A stretch of 64,000 nt of DNA from Streptomyces sp. TRM70350 (GTDB lineage: Bacteria > Actinomycetota > Actinomycetes > Streptomycetales > Streptomycetaceae). Location of the stretch: contig NZ_JAHUXH010000003.1 of the NCBI RefSeq assembly GCF_019219825.1, positions 1 to 64,000 on the forward strand. Reading direction: 5' to 3'. Shown one piece after another: positions 37,692-46,766 of the stretch. Each line of letters begins with the position of its first letter. Position 1 is the stretch's first letter. The notes beneath the pieces are model-generated. The model did not search any database and was not told where the DNA came from. It worked only from the letters and a program-made list of their open reading frames with translations. The position numbers were made by a program, and so were the translations under genes.

Positions 37692-39866
37692 GTGCCCGTC
37701 CGCCGCCTCGCGTACCCCTCGCGACCCACGTCCGATGACACCCCGTCCGTTCCGACAGCGCGGGACGGCGCTGCGGGGGAACGATCCGGGAGACGGTCCG
37801 CTCCGGCGGGCGGTGCGGGGCTGAGGCGGGACATCCAGGGCCTGCGCGCGGTGGCCGTCTCACTCGTGGTGCTCTCCCACTCGGGGGTGTCCCACGTGGC
37901 CGGTGGATACATCGGCGTGGACGTCTTCTTCGTGATCTCCGGGTTCCTGATCACCTCGCTGATGCTCCGCGAATGGAGCCGCGAGGGCCGGATCTCGCTG
38001 GGCCGCTTCTACGCCCGCCGGGCGCTGCGCCTGCTGCCCGCCTCGACCCTCGTCGTCCTGGTGACGCTGGCGGGCTCCTGGCTCTTCCTGGGTCCGCTGC
38101 GTTTCGCGGACTACGCCAAGGACGCCATCGCCTCCGCCTGGTACGTCGTCAACTTCCGGCTGGCCGAGGCCGGGACCGACTACTTCAACACGGACGTGCC
38201 GCCCTCGCCGTTCCAGCACTTCTGGTCACTGGCGGTCGAGGAGCAGTTCTATCTGATCTGGCCCATCGTCCTGATCGTCGCCCTGAAGCTCTTCCGGCGC
38301 CGGGCCCTCCTGGCGATTCCGCTGCTCGCCCTGGCCACCGCCTCCTTCGCCCTGAACCTCCACCTCACCGAATCCTCCCCCTCCTGGGCCTACTTCGGGT
38401 CGCCGGGACGCGTCTGGGAGCTGGCGGTGGGCGCCCTGCTGGCCCTGGCGGCGCACCGCCTCCACACCATCCCGCGCCCGGCCGCGGCGGCCCTGAGCTG
38501 GGCCGGCCTGGCCGCCATCGCCTACGCGGCGGTGGCCTTCGACGAGAGCACCCGCTTCCCCGGCCACAACGCCCTGGTCCCGGTCCTCGGCGCCGCCGCC
38601 GTCCTCGCCGGAGGCGCGGCGGCCGGCCGCTACGGCGCGGGTGCGGTCCTCTCGCTGCGCCCCGCCGTCTGGATCGGCGGGATCTCCTACGCCTGGTACC
38701 TCTGGCACTGGCCGCTCATCCTCATCGTTCCGGCCGCCGCCGGATTCGGCGCCCACGACGGGCCGCTGCGGCTGATCGCCGCGCTGGGCGGCATCGTTCT
38801 CGCCTGGCTGACCCTTCACCTGGTCGAGAACCCGATGCGCTTCCACCGGGCGTTCAAAGCCCGTGCCGGCCGGGGGCTCTCGGTGGGGCTGGGCCTGTCG
38901 GCCGTCGCGGCCGCGGCCGCGGTGTTCGCCGCACAGTTCCCGCCGGTCCTGGACTCCGGTGTGGCGCGGCAGAGCACCAAGGAGACGATCGCGGCCGCGT
39001 CCGACCCCCGTGCCGCACTGGTCGAGCTGCTTCAGCAGCGGGTGGAGAAGCTCCCGTCCAATCTCGACCCGAGCCTGCGGGAAACGGCGTACAAGAGGTC
39101 CGAGGTCTACACCGACGACTGTGCCCTCACCATGACCGACGAGGTGCAGACGCAGCCCTGTCTGTACGGCGACACCACCGCCGACCGCACGGTGGTCCTC
39201 TTCGGCGACTCGCACGTCGCGCAGTGGTTCCCGGCACTCGACGCGATCGCCCGCAAGCACCACTGGCGGCTCTACTCGTTCACGAAGAACGCGTGCAAGG
39301 TCTCCCAGATCACCATCGAGTACAACGGCGGCCCGTACTCGACCTGTGACGACTGGCGGGCGGCGACCCTCGACAGGATCCGGAAGCTGGAGCCCGAACT
39401 CGTCATCACGTCGAGCTCCAACTCGGCGAAGCTGTACGGGGGCGGCGACATGGCCCAGGCATGGGGGAAGGGCCAGGCCGAGACGTACCGGACGCTCCAG
39501 CAGGGCCGCACCCGGGTGCTCACCCTGCTGGACACCCCCTGGCCGAAGAACAACGCGGTGGACTGCGCGGTGGCGCACCCCGACAGCCTGAGCTCCTGCG
39601 CCCGCCACCGTTCCGGTGCCGACCCCCAGCCCGAGGTCACCGAGGCGATCCGGGCGGCGGCGGCCGCCGAGAACGTGCCGACCATCGACCCCTACGACTG
39701 GGTGTGCGCCCCGTCCGGCAACTGCCCGGTCGTGGTGGGGAACACCATGGTCTACCGGGACTACGGGCACCTGGCGGACGGCTTCGTCGAGGCGCTCACC
39801 CCGGTGCTGGAGGACGAACTGCTGCGGCTCTTCGGCGCGGACCTGAGCAGGCGTCCCGGTACGTGA
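37692..39866 (+). CDS. Membrane O-acyltransferase with C-terminal SGNH domain
   Basis: A 724-aa OafA-like protein. The acyltransferase-3 domain shows DIQGLRAVAVSLVVLSHSG, YIGVDVFFVISGFLITS, and FWSLAVEEQFYLIWPI over about ten membrane segments (residues ~45-420). The C-terminal extracytoplasmic domain has the SGNH nucleophile VVLFGDSHVAQWFP and a late DYGHLADGF supplying Asp/His. Such proteins acetylate envelope glycans or antibiotics. GTG 37692 follows AAGGAG. Preceding basic/polar stretch of ~40 residues is cytosolic. Confidence 0.9.
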   Translation: MPVRRLAYPSRPTSDDTPSVPTARDGAAGERSGRRSAPAGGAGLRRDIQGLRAVAVSLVVLSHSGVSHVAGGYIGVDVFFVISGFLITSLMLREWSREGRISLGRFYARRALRLLPASTLVVLVTLAGSWLFLGPLRFADYAKDAIASAWYVVNFRLAEAGTDYFNTDVPPSPFQHFWSLAVEEQFYLIWPIVLIVALKLFRRRALLAIPLLALATASFALNLHLTESSPSWAYFGSPGRVWELAVGALLALAAHRLHTIPRPAAAALSWAGLAAIAYAAVAFDESTRFPGHNALVPVLGAAAVLAGGAAAGRYGAGAVLSLRPAVWIGGISYAWYLWHWPLILIVPAAAGFGAHDGPLRLIAALGGIVLAWLTLHLVENPMRFHRAFKARAGRGLSVGLGLSAVAAAAAVFAAQFPPVLDSGVARQSTKETIAAASDPRAALVELLQQRVEKLPSNLDPSLRETAYKRSEVYTDDCALTMTDEVQTQPCLYGDTTADRTVVLFGDSHVAQWFPALDAIARKHHWRLYSFTKNACKVSQITIEYNGGPYSTCDDWRAATLDRIRKLEPELVITSSSNSAKLYGGGDMAQAWGKGQAETYRTLQQGRTRVLTLLDTPWPKNNAVDCAVAHPDSLSSCARHRSGADPQPEVTEAIRAAAAAENVPTIDPYDWVCAPSGNCPVVVGNTMVYRDYGHLADGFVEALTPVLEDELLRLFGADLSRRPGT

Positions 39867-39902
39867 TGCTCGGGCCCGTGCGGGCATCGAGGGCATCGAG
39901 GA

Positions 39903-39926
39903 GGCGGCCGCCCGATCACGGCCGCC
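39903..39926. terminator. Hairpin between acyltransferase and ctaD
   Basis: GGCGGCCG and CGGCCGCC pair over 8 bp around CCCGATCA. It overlaps the ctaD stop on the minus strand. Confidence 0.45.
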
Positions 39927-41616
39927 CGGGACCGCCAGAGCCGGGCTCCGGAACGTCCGGCTCCTGAACGACGTGGCGCTCGGCGTACTCCGGGTGGTGC
40001 AGGTCGAACGCCGGGGAGTCCGAGCGGATCCTCGGCAGCGTCGTGAAGTTGTGGCGGGGCGGCGGGCAGGAGGTCGCCCACTCCAGGGAGCGGCCGTAGC
40101 CCCAGGGGTCGTCGACGTCGACCTTCCGGCCGTACTGGGCGGTCTTCCAGACGTTGTAGAGGAACGGCAGCGTCGACAGCCCCAGCAGGAACGCGCCGAT
40201 CGTCGAGACCATGTTGAGGACGGTGAAGCCGTCCGCGGCCAGGTAGTCGGAGTAGCGGCGGGGCATGCCCTCCGCGCCCAGCCAGTGCTGCACCAGGAAC
40301 GTGGTGTGGAAGCCGACGAACAGCGTCCAGAACTGGGTCTTCCCGAGCCGCTCGTCGAGCATCCTGCCGGTGAACTTGGGCCACCAGAAGAAGAATCCCG
40401 CGAAGATCGCGAAGACGACGGTGCCGAACACCACGTAGTGGAAGTGGGCGACGACGAAGTACGTGTCCGTGACGTGGAAGTCCATCGGCGGCGACGCCAG
40501 GATCACCCCCGTGAGGCCGCCGAACAGGAACGTCACCAGGAAGCCCACCGACCACAGCATCGGCGTCTCGAAGGACAGGGAGCCCTTCAGCATGGTCCCG
40601 GTCCAGTTGAAGAACTTCACGCCGGTCGGCACGGCGATCAGGAAGCTCATGAAGGAGAAGAACGGCAGCAGCACCGCCCCGGTCGCGAACATGTGGTGCG
40701 CCCACACCACGATCGACAGCCCGGTGATCGCCATGGTGGCGCCGACCAGCGCGGTGTAGCCGAAGATCGGCTTCCGGCTGAAGACGGGGATGATCTCCGT
40801 GACGATCCCGAAGAACGGCAGCGCGATGATGTAGACCTCGGGATGGCCGAAGAACCAGAACAGGTGCTGCCACAGCAGCGCCCCGCCGTTCGCCGCGTCG
40901 AAGACCTGGCTGCCGAACCGCCGGTCCGCCTCCAGCACCAGCAGCGCCGCCGCCAGCACCGGGAACGCCAGCAGGATCAGGATCGACGTGAACAGCGTGT
41001 TCCAGGTGAAGATCGGCATCCGGAACATGGTCATGCCGGGGGCGCGCATCCCGATGATCGTGGTGATGAAGTTGACCGCGCCGAGGATGGTGCCGAACCC
41101 GGACAGCGCCAGCCCCATGATCCACAGGTCGGGGCCGATGCCCGGTGAGTGTTCCAGGCTGTTGAGCGGTGCGTAGGCGAACCAGCCGAAACCGGCCGGT
41201 CCGTCCTGCACGACCAGCGAGCCGAGCACGATCAGCCCGCCGAACAGGAACAGCCAGTACGAGAGCATGTTCAGCCGCGGGAACGCCACGTCCGGGGCGC
41301 CGATCTGCAACGGCATCAGCTCGTTGGCGAAGCCCGCGAAGCTCGGCGTCGCGAACAGCAGCAGCATGATCGTGCCATGCATCGTGAACAGCTGGTTGAA
41401 CTCGTTGTTGCTCACGATCTGCAGTCCCGGCCGGGCCAGCTCGGCGCGCATCACCAGCGCCATCGCCCCACCGATCAGGAAGAACGCGAACGACGTGATC
41501 AGGTAGAGGTGGCCGATCTTCTTGTGGTCGGTGGTGGTCAGCCAGTCGACGATCACCCGGCCCCGCCGCCGGGCGGGTGCGGGTCGTGCTGTCGCCGGTA
41601 CGGTCTGCGTCCCCAT
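39916..41616 (-). CDS. ctaD: Cytochrome c oxidase subunit I, orphan copy
   Basis: A 566-aa heme-copper oxidase subunit with 12 membrane helices. Key ligands: [12 protein letters not shown] (heme a), [10 protein letters not shown] (the Cu-B histidine-tyrosine pair), [10 protein letters not shown] (Cu-B) and AHFHYVVFG (heme a3/a). None of subunits II, III or cytochrome bc genes are adjacent, so this is likely a paralogue of the main operon copy. The C-terminus ends in a polar tail. ATG 41616. Confidence 0.94.
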   Translation of the reverse strand: MGTQTVPATARPAPARRRGRVIVDWLTTTDHKKIGHLYLITSFAFFLIGGAMALVMRAELARPGLQIVSNNEFNQLFTMHGTIMLLLFATPSFAGFANELMPLQIGAPDVAFPRLNMLSYWLFLFGGLIVLGSLVVQDGPAGFGWFAYAPLNSLEHSPGIGPDLWIMGLALSGFGTILGAVNFITTIIGMRAPGMTMFRMPIFTWNTLFTSILILLAFPVLAAALLVLEADRRFGSQVFDAANGGALLWQHLFWFFGHPEVYIIALPFFGIVTEIIPVFSRKPIFGYTALVGATMAITGLSIVVWAHHMFATGAVLLPFFSFMSFLIAVPTGVKFFNWTGTMLKGSLSFETPMLWSVGFLVTFLFGGLTGVILASPPMDFHVTDTYFVVAHFHYVVFGTVVFAIFAGFFFWWPKFTGRMLDERLGKTQFWTLFVGFHTTFLVQHWLGAEGMPRRYSDYLAADGFTVLNMVSTIGAFLLGLSTLPFLYNVWKTAQYGRKVDVDDPWGYGRSLEWATSCPPPRHNFTTLPRIRSDSPAFDLHHPEYAERHVVQEPDVPEPGSGGPGRP

Positions 41617-42045
41617 GCCGCGCTCGCCCCTTCGCTCCTCGCGTCCCGGGCCCGCCGGGCCCGCGCCACGGGTGCCCGCGAGCCCCCGCCATGATGCTCG
41701 TGCGGCCGCGGCCGCGACAGGGGGCGCAGGGGGATCCTGTGCTGGAGACGTGTATTTCCTGTGCGGTTCCGGCGTCTCGCGGGCCCGTCGGGAAGGGGAA
41801 AGAAAAGGCGTCCGGGAGGAGTCCTCCGCGCCCTTTCCGGTGGGCTATTCGGACCGCCGCGCCGAGGCGCGGGAATTGCGTTCGAATACATGCGTAAGGC
41901 GTACGGGACCGCCCATCCGTGTGACGGAGTTCCGCTGAAACGCGTGTCGTGATCCTGTGACACAAGCGTGACCGGAGGGGGATCGGTGACCGCCCGTGTA
42001 CGGCTTCCACTTCCCCGCCCGCCGCGCAGCGCCTAGCGTGGCGGC
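41617..42045. other. Divergent gap between ctaD and the I78 gene
   Basis: Some 430 bp with no convincing gene; it contains the I78 promoter at its right end and a purine-rich stretch (GGAAGGGGAAAGAAAAGG at ~41789). The ctaD promoter was not identified. Confidence 0.3.
42034..42045 (+). promoter_or_regulatory. Leaderless-type -10 for the I78 gene
   Basis: GCCTAGCGTG (TAGCGT 42034-42039) six bases before the ATG; the ten-base string is identical to the one at 35601-35610. Confidence 0.5.
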
Positions 42046-42255
42046 ATGGCACCGTTTTCGACATCTGAACCCGATGACGATCCCGAGACCTACGTCGGCC
42101 TCCCGCAGACCGACGCCGAGGAACGCGCGCGTGGACACGGCTGGACGACGGTGCGTTCGCTGCCGCCGGGGGCGATCATCACGATGGAGTACCGGGTGGG
42201 CAGGCTGAACTTGGAGGTCAAGGACGGCACGGTGGTACGGGCCTGGAAGGGCTGA
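42046..42255 (+). CDS. Peptidase inhibitor I78-family protein
   Basis: A 69-aa protein resembling I78 inhibitors: YVGLPQTDAEERARGHGW, LPPGAIITMEYRVGRLNLEV and a C-terminal DGTVVRAWKG. The family inhibits serine proteases, but no secretion signal is present, so the target is unclear. Followed by a strong terminator. Confidence 0.8.
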   Translation: MAPFSTSEPDDDPETYVGLPQTDAEERARGHGWTTVRSLPPGAIITMEYRVGRLNLEVKDGTVVRAWKG

Positions 42256-42267
42256 CCGAGGACACAT

Positions 42268-42310
42268 GGCGAAGGCCCCGGTCCCTGGAGTGGGGACCGG
42301 GGCCTTCGCC
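42268..42310. terminator. Very strong bidirectional terminator
   Basis: An 18-bp perfect stem (GGCGAAGGCCCCGGTCCC against its complement) with a TGGAGTG loop, between the I78 gene and the convergent PAP2 gene. Confidence 0.85.
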
Positions 42311-42325
42311 GTGCGTCCGTGCTGG

Positions 42326-43360
42326 TCAGCCGCCCGTCAGCGGGCGGGCCGCCGGGGTCGAGCCGCGCGTGGCGCGATCGGGGTGCGGCGGACGGCGGCT
42401 GCCGGCCGGGGTGACCGGCGTGCGCTCCGAGCGGGTCGTGTGCGGGCCCGGCGCGAGGTAGGCCGGCGCACGCGGGGCGCGAGCCGCCGACTGGGGGACG
42501 GTCTCGCGTGGCGGCGCCTCCTCCTCGGCGGCCGCCAGCGGGGTGACCGCGACCGGCACCGGTACCGGCGTGGCCTGCGACGCCGTACGGCTCGCGCCCG
42601 CGAGCAAACGGTCGCGCAGGTCCAGCAGCCAGGCCTCGGCACGGGCGATCGGCGGCTCCAGCCACGGCAGTCCCAGCAGGATCAGCAGCCCCGCGGCCCA
42701 GCCCAGCAGAACATCGCTCAGCCAGTGCGTACCGAGATACACCGTGGTCAGGCCGACGCTCAGCGACAGCACGGCCGACAGCGCCGACAGCCAGCGCCGG
42801 GCCCGCGGCGAGGTGGCCAGGTAGGCGAGGATGCCCCAGGTCACCACGGCGTTCGCGGTGTGTCCCGAAGGAAATATGTCACTGCCGGGTTGGAACCAGT
42901 GCCACATCTCGTTGGAGCCGACTTCGGTCGCGTAGTGCGGACCCGAGCGGCCCAGGCCGTACTTCACGGCGCCCACGCTCACGTTCAGCAGCAGCAGCGC
43001 CGCACCGAAGGCCAGCAGCGGCCGCAGGGTGTGCTGCCGCCAGCAGCGCCAGCCGAGCCAGGCGGCGACCATCACGGCGGTCGGGCCGCGCTGACCCAGG
43101 ACCACCCAGTAGTCCAGGAAGGCGTGGATCTCGGGCCACTGCTGGTACGGCCGGAAGAGCATCGCCTGCCAGTCGAACCGGACCAGCCACGAGGTGGTCA
43201 CCACGGCCAGGACGATCGTGAGGTAGAAGGCGAGCGTCGCGCCGAAGAGCACCACCCGGTGCCGCGTCATTCGCGGCACCTCAAGGACCGGCCGTTCGGG
43301 TTCACGGTCCAGTCGGGCGAAGATCCGGTCGAGCCGGGTCAGCTTTGGTTCGGTACGCAC
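42326..43360 (-). CDS. PAP2-superfamily membrane phosphatase
   Basis: A 344-aa integral membrane protein. Phosphatase motifs are KYGLGRSGP, FPSGHTANAV and SVGLTTVYLGTHWLSDVLLG. It fits lipid phosphatases such as those acting on phosphatidate or polyprenyl phosphates. A long Ala/Pro/Arg-rich cytosolic tail (~90 residues) is unusual. GTG 43360 is chosen because TAACGT lies seven bases upstream; the frame is otherwise open to 43510. Confidence 0.85.
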   Translation of the reverse strand: MRTEPKLTRLDRIFARLDREPERPVLEVPRMTRHRVVLFGATLAFYLTIVLAVVTTSWLVRFDWQAMLFRPYQQWPEIHAFLDYWVVLGQRGPTAVMVAAWLGWRCWRQHTLRPLLAFGAALLLLNVSVGAVKYGLGRSGPHYATEVGSNEMWHWFQPGSDIFPSGHTANAVVTWGILAYLATSPRARRWLSALSAVLSLSVGLTTVYLGTHWLSDVLLGWAAGLLILLGLPWLEPPIARAEAWLLDLRDRLLAGASRTASQATPVPVPVAVTPLAAAEEEAPPRETVPQSAARAPRAPAYLAPGPHTTRSERTPVTPAGSRRPPHPDRATRGSTPAARPLTGG

Positions 43361-43373
43361 GCAAACGACGTTA
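43361..43373 (-). promoter_or_regulatory. Leaderless-type -10 for the PAP2 gene
   Basis: On the minus strand TAACGT (43368-43373), seven bases, GTG. Confidence 0.55.
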
Positions 43374-43411
43374 CAGCGAGTGAGCTGAGCACCCCGCCGA
43401 ATCACCAGGGT

Positions 43412-43428
43412 TGTAATGACGATGTGAT
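43412..43428. repeat. 17-bp shared motif, copy 2
   Basis: TGTAATGACGATGTGAT, 52-68 bases upstream of the PAP2 start, in opposite orientation to that gene. See 37610-37626. Confidence 0.45.
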
Positions 43429-43476
43429 GTGGGATTGCTCTCAGGAACGGGTTTATATCCAAGGAATCCGGCAATA

Positions 43477-43491
43477 GGAAGGCGCCCTTCC
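43477..43491 (-). terminator. Inverted repeat after the mannosyltransferase gene
   Basis: GGAAGG and CCTTCC around CGC in an AT-rich stretch (43420-43545). Weak terminator candidate. Confidence 0.35.
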
Positions 43492-43599
43492 CTTCAATTC
43501 CTTTGATCAATCCAAGTCAGTGTTTTAGCCCGCTTGAGGAATCGTTCACCCGATCACCGGGTGGAATTCTCCGCACGCTTACAGGGCGTCCGCAGCGGA

Positions 43600-44739
43600 T
43601 CACGGCGGACCGGAGCCGTTCAGCCAGACCGCCCCGTACACCGCCGACGCCACCGCGCCACCGCCGACGACCAGTGCGAACCCGGTCGTGCGCAGCCGGG
43701 CGAGGGCGACCGCGAGGGGCAGCAGCAGCGGGAACGCCGGGAGCAGCAGGCGCGGTTTCGAGCCGAAGTAGCTCGACGCGCACAGCGCGAGGGCGGTGAC
43801 GACCCCCGCGTACACCAGGAGCGGGAGTGGCTGACGCTGCTGTACGCAGACGACGTACAGCCAGATCACCAGTGCCACCCCGGCGACCAGCCCCAGGCCC
43901 GCCAGGGCCGACGGAAACGACGTGAACTTTTCGGCGACGAAGCGGGCGAAGGCGTACCCGCCGTCGAAGCCGTTGCGCCAGCCCGCCTGGACGTCGAGAT
44001 AGCCGAGCGGGCCCCGGCCGGTGTGGTGGCCGACCCACAGGACGTACCCGGCGGCGCCGAGGGGCGCGAGGACCATGCCGACGGCGCGCCGCCGGGCCGG
44101 TGCGCCGTGGTGGGGCGGGAAGGACGCGATCCCCGCCGCCCACACCGCCGCGACCACCGCCAGCCCCACGGGCCGGGTCAGACCCGCCAGCAGCGCCAGC
44201 GTGCCCGCGGTGAGCCAGCGGCCGGTGAGGACGGCGTACAGCGACCAGGCGGCCAGTGCGGTGAACAGCGACTCGCTGTACGCCATCGACTGCACGATCC
44301 CCACCGGGAGCACGGCCCACAGGAGCACCGCGCAGACGCCCGCCCGGCGGCCGTACACATGGTCGGCGACCGCGAAGATCCCCCAGGCCGCGGCGAGCGA
44401 GGCGAGGAGGCTGACGACGAAGCCCGCGTCGGCGTACGACAGCGGGGTCACCGCGTGCAGCAGCCGCTCCAGCCAGGGCAGCAGCGGGAAGAAGGCGAGG
44501 TTGGAGTGCACGTCGCCGTTCGGCAGGCGCACCTCGTAGCCGTAGCCCAGCTCGGCGACCCTGGTGTACCAGAGGGAGTCCCAGCGCGCGGTCAGCAGGG
44601 TGTACGCGCTCTTGTCGCGCGCGGTGCTCCACACGGCCAGCACGAGCAGGCCGAGGGCGCGGACGGCCGCGTACCCGAGCAGGGCCGGGGCCGCCCCCCG
44701 GAGTCCCGGGGGTGCCACGCGTGTTTCAAGATCGGTCAC
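43600..44739 (-). CDS. Membrane mannosyltransferase, PIG-V/GT39-like
   Basis: A 379-aa polytopic protein. The first luminal loop has DSLWYTRVAELGYGYE, and AFFPLLPWLERLLH with SMAYSESLFTALAAWSLY follow, a pattern of GPI-mannosyltransferase-like enzymes that use polyprenyl-linked mannose. Eight or more membrane segments are visible. Start GTG 44739: GATAAT stands exactly seven bases upstream. Substrate unknown. Confidence 0.8.
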   Translation of the reverse strand: MTDLETRVAPPGLRGAAPALLGYAAVRALGLLVLAVWSTARDKSAYTLLTARWDSLWYTRVAELGYGYEVRLPNGDVHSNLAFFPLLPWLERLLHAVTPLSYADAGFVVSLLASLAAAWGIFAVADHVYGRRAGVCAVLLWAVLPVGIVQSMAYSESLFTALAAWSLYAVLTGRWLTAGTLALLAGLTRPVGLAVVAAVWAAGIASFPPHHGAPARRRAVGMVLAPLGAAGYVLWVGHHTGRGPLGYLDVQAGWRNGFDGGYAFARFVAEKFTSFPSALAGLGLVAGVALVIWLYVVCVQQRQPLPLLVYAGVVTALALCASSYFGSKPRLLLPAFPLLLPLAVALARLRTTGFALVVGGGAVASAVYGAVWLNGSGPP

Positions 44740-44752
44740 GGGCTCGATTATC
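44740..44752 (-). promoter_or_regulatory. Leaderless-type -10 for the mannosyltransferase gene
   Basis: On the minus strand GATAAT (44747-44752), one mismatch from consensus, then seven bases and GTG. Confidence 0.6.
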
Positions 44753-45011
44753 GACGGCGTGCGGAACCGGTCCGCCGGTCCCGACGTGGTGGAAGGCGGG
44801 CGGAAGAGGAGGGGAGTGGCGCACGCCACACTGTTCCGCCATTCGTATGAGAGGCCCGCCACGTGACCCCGGCGCCGACTCGCGTACGCTGACGTGTCAC
44901 TCGCCATTCGTTGCGCGGGCCGGAGACCACCGCTCCTCTCCGGCCGAGTCGCGGGAGGTCCCCGCTCCCGCGAGCCCGCCGAGCGCGAGGGAACATCTGG
45001 GAGGTACGTAC

Positions 45012-46661
45012 ATGTCCGGGACGACCACGGCTGCCGTCGGGCTGCGCCGTCGGGCGGCCGGGGCCGGTGCCAACCGCTGGGTCGTTCTCGTCGTCCTCTG
45101 CACCAGCCTGCTGCTGGTCGCGGTCGACGCGACCGTGCTGCACGTGGCGGTGCCCGCCGTCACCGAGGACCTCAAGCCCAGCGCGATAGAACTGCTCTGG
45201 ATCGTCGACACCTACCCGCTCGTCTGCGCCTCGCTGCTGATCCTCTTCGGCACCCTCGGTGACCGGGTGGGCCGCAGACGGATCCTGCTGCTGGGATACG
45301 CCCTGTTCGGCGTCGCCTCCGCCATGGCGGCCGTCGCCCAGGACCCGCAGGTGCTGATCCTGGCGCGGGCGCTGCTCGGTGTCGGCGGCGCGATGATCAT
45401 GCCCGCGACGCTGTCGATCCTGCGGCAGGTCTTCCCGGACCGGCGTGAGCGGGCGCTGGCGATCGGCGTCTGGAGCGCGGTGGCCGCGGTCGGCGCGGCG
45501 GTCGGGCCGCTGCTCGGCGGCTTCCTGCTGGAGCACTTCTGGTGGGGGTCGGTGTTCCTCGTCAACATCCCCTTGATGCTGGTCAGCCTGCCGGTGGGGC
45601 GGCTTGTGCTGCCCGAGTCGACGGGCAGCGGGGACGGGCCCTGGGATGTGGTCGGTGCGCTGATGGCGGCGGCCGGGCTGTTCGGGGCGGTGCTCGGGGT
45701 CAAACGGCTGGGCGGCGGGGAGCCGGCCGACAGCGTGCTCACCGTGGTGCCGCTCCTGGCGGGTGCGGCGCTGCTCGCGCTGTTCGTACGGCGACAGCGG
45801 CGGCGCAAGCATCCCCTGGTGGACCTGCGGATGTTCGCGCGGCCGGCGTTCAGTACGTCGGTCGGGTGCATCGTGCTGGCGATGCTCGCCCTGGTGGGGC
45901 TGGAGCTGATCGCGGCGCAGTATCTGCAGCTGGTGCTCGGGCTGTCGCCGTTGGAGACGGGGCTCAGGCTGCTGCCGCTGACCGTGGCGGCGATGGCGGC
46001 GGGGCTGTTCGGGGCGCGGATGCTGCGGCGGTTCGGGCCGCGGCGGATGGTCTGTGCGGGGTTCTGTCTGACCGCGCTGGCGGTCGTGCTGCTCACGGGG
46101 ATGGGGCGGGAGGACAACGCCGCGTTGATGCTCGCCGGGTTCGTGCTGCTGGGGTACGGGCTGGAGACGACGCTGTTCGGGGCGTACGAGTCGATGCTGA
46201 GCGAGGCGCCACCGGAGCAGGCGGGGGGCGCCGCGGCGATCGGGGAGACGTCGTACCAGCTGGGGGCGGGCATCGGCATCGCGCTGCTGGGGACGGTGAT
46301 GAACGCGGCGTATGCGCCCGGGTTGTCTTCGGTGCCGGGGGTTCCGGCTTCGGCTTCGGCGGCTGCAGGGCATTCGCTGGGGGAGGCCTATGACGTTGCC
46401 GGGGAACTCGGGGGGGCGGCGGGGGTTGCTCTGCGGCGGGCGGCTCGGGACTGTTTTGTGCAGGGGCTGCATGTGACGTTGCTGGTGAGTGCGGGGTTGC
46501 TGCTGCTGGGGGCCGTTATGGCTCTGCGGTTGCCTCGGGTGATGCAGTGTGATGCCGACGTGGCTGTCGAGGTGCCGTCGCCTCGTGCCGGCGTCGGGTC
46601 TCCCGCCCACGCAGCACCCGTGCAACTCCGTTCGGAGGTGGACGTCGCCCGCCGGGGTTGA
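45012..46661 (+). CDS. MFS drug-efflux transporter, DHA2 (14-TMS) family
   Basis: A 549-aa exporter. Segments VVLVVLCTSLLLVAVDATVL, LFGTLGDRVGRRRILLLG (motif A) and LLGVGGAMIMPATLSILRQV (motif C) mark the family; 14 membrane helices are expected. Substrate unknown. ATG 45012 follows GGGAGGT. The 272-bp upstream gap has two CGCCATTCGT repeats (44839, 44913) and a TACGCT hexamer at 44885. No regulator gene is adjacent. Confidence 0.9.
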   Translation: MSGTTTAAVGLRRRAAGAGANRWVVLVVLCTSLLLVAVDATVLHVAVPAVTEDLKPSAIELLWIVDTYPLVCASLLILFGTLGDRVGRRRILLLGYALFGVASAMAAVAQDPQVLILARALLGVGGAMIMPATLSILRQVFPDRRERALAIGVWSAVAAVGAAVGPLLGGFLLEHFWWGSVFLVNIPLMLVSLPVGRLVLPESTGSGDGPWDVVGALMAAAGLFGAVLGVKRLGGGEPADSVLTVVPLLAGAALLALFVRRQRRRKHPLVDLRMFARPAFSTSVGCIVLAMLALVGLELIAAQYLQLVLGLSPLETGLRLLPLTVAAMAAGLFGARMLRRFGPRRMVCAGFCLTALAVVLLTGMGREDNAALMLAGFVLLGYGLETTLFGAYESMLSEAPPEQAGGAAAIGETSYQLGAGIGIALLGTVMNAAYAPGLSSVPGVPASASAAAGHSLGEAYDVAGELGGAAGVALRRAARDCFVQGLHVTLLVSAGLLLLGAVMALRLPRVMQCDADVAVEVPSPRAGVGSPAHAAPVQLRSEVDVARRG

Positions 46662-46729
46662 TCGCCGTCGGCGGCTTGCGGGTGGTTGCTCCGCGACTCC
46701 CCGCGTCGTAACGTCACCCCCAGTCCATG

Positions 46730-46744
46730 ACTAGCGCTGCTAGT
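46730..46744. promoter_or_regulatory. Palindromic operator candidate before the acyl-CoA dehydrogenase
   Basis: ACTAGC-GCT-GCTAGT is a perfect inverted repeat ending about 22 bases before the chosen start. Its size and position suit a TetR-type regulator of fatty or amino-acid catabolism. Confidence 0.5.
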
Positions 46745-46766
46745 TTGAGCTGACCGGAGGATGCCC

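Noticed and set aside
42326..43510. Longer PAP2 protein from 43510
   Set aside because: The extra 50 residues cross an AT-rich intergenic region and the GTG at 43360 has a good -10 arrangement.
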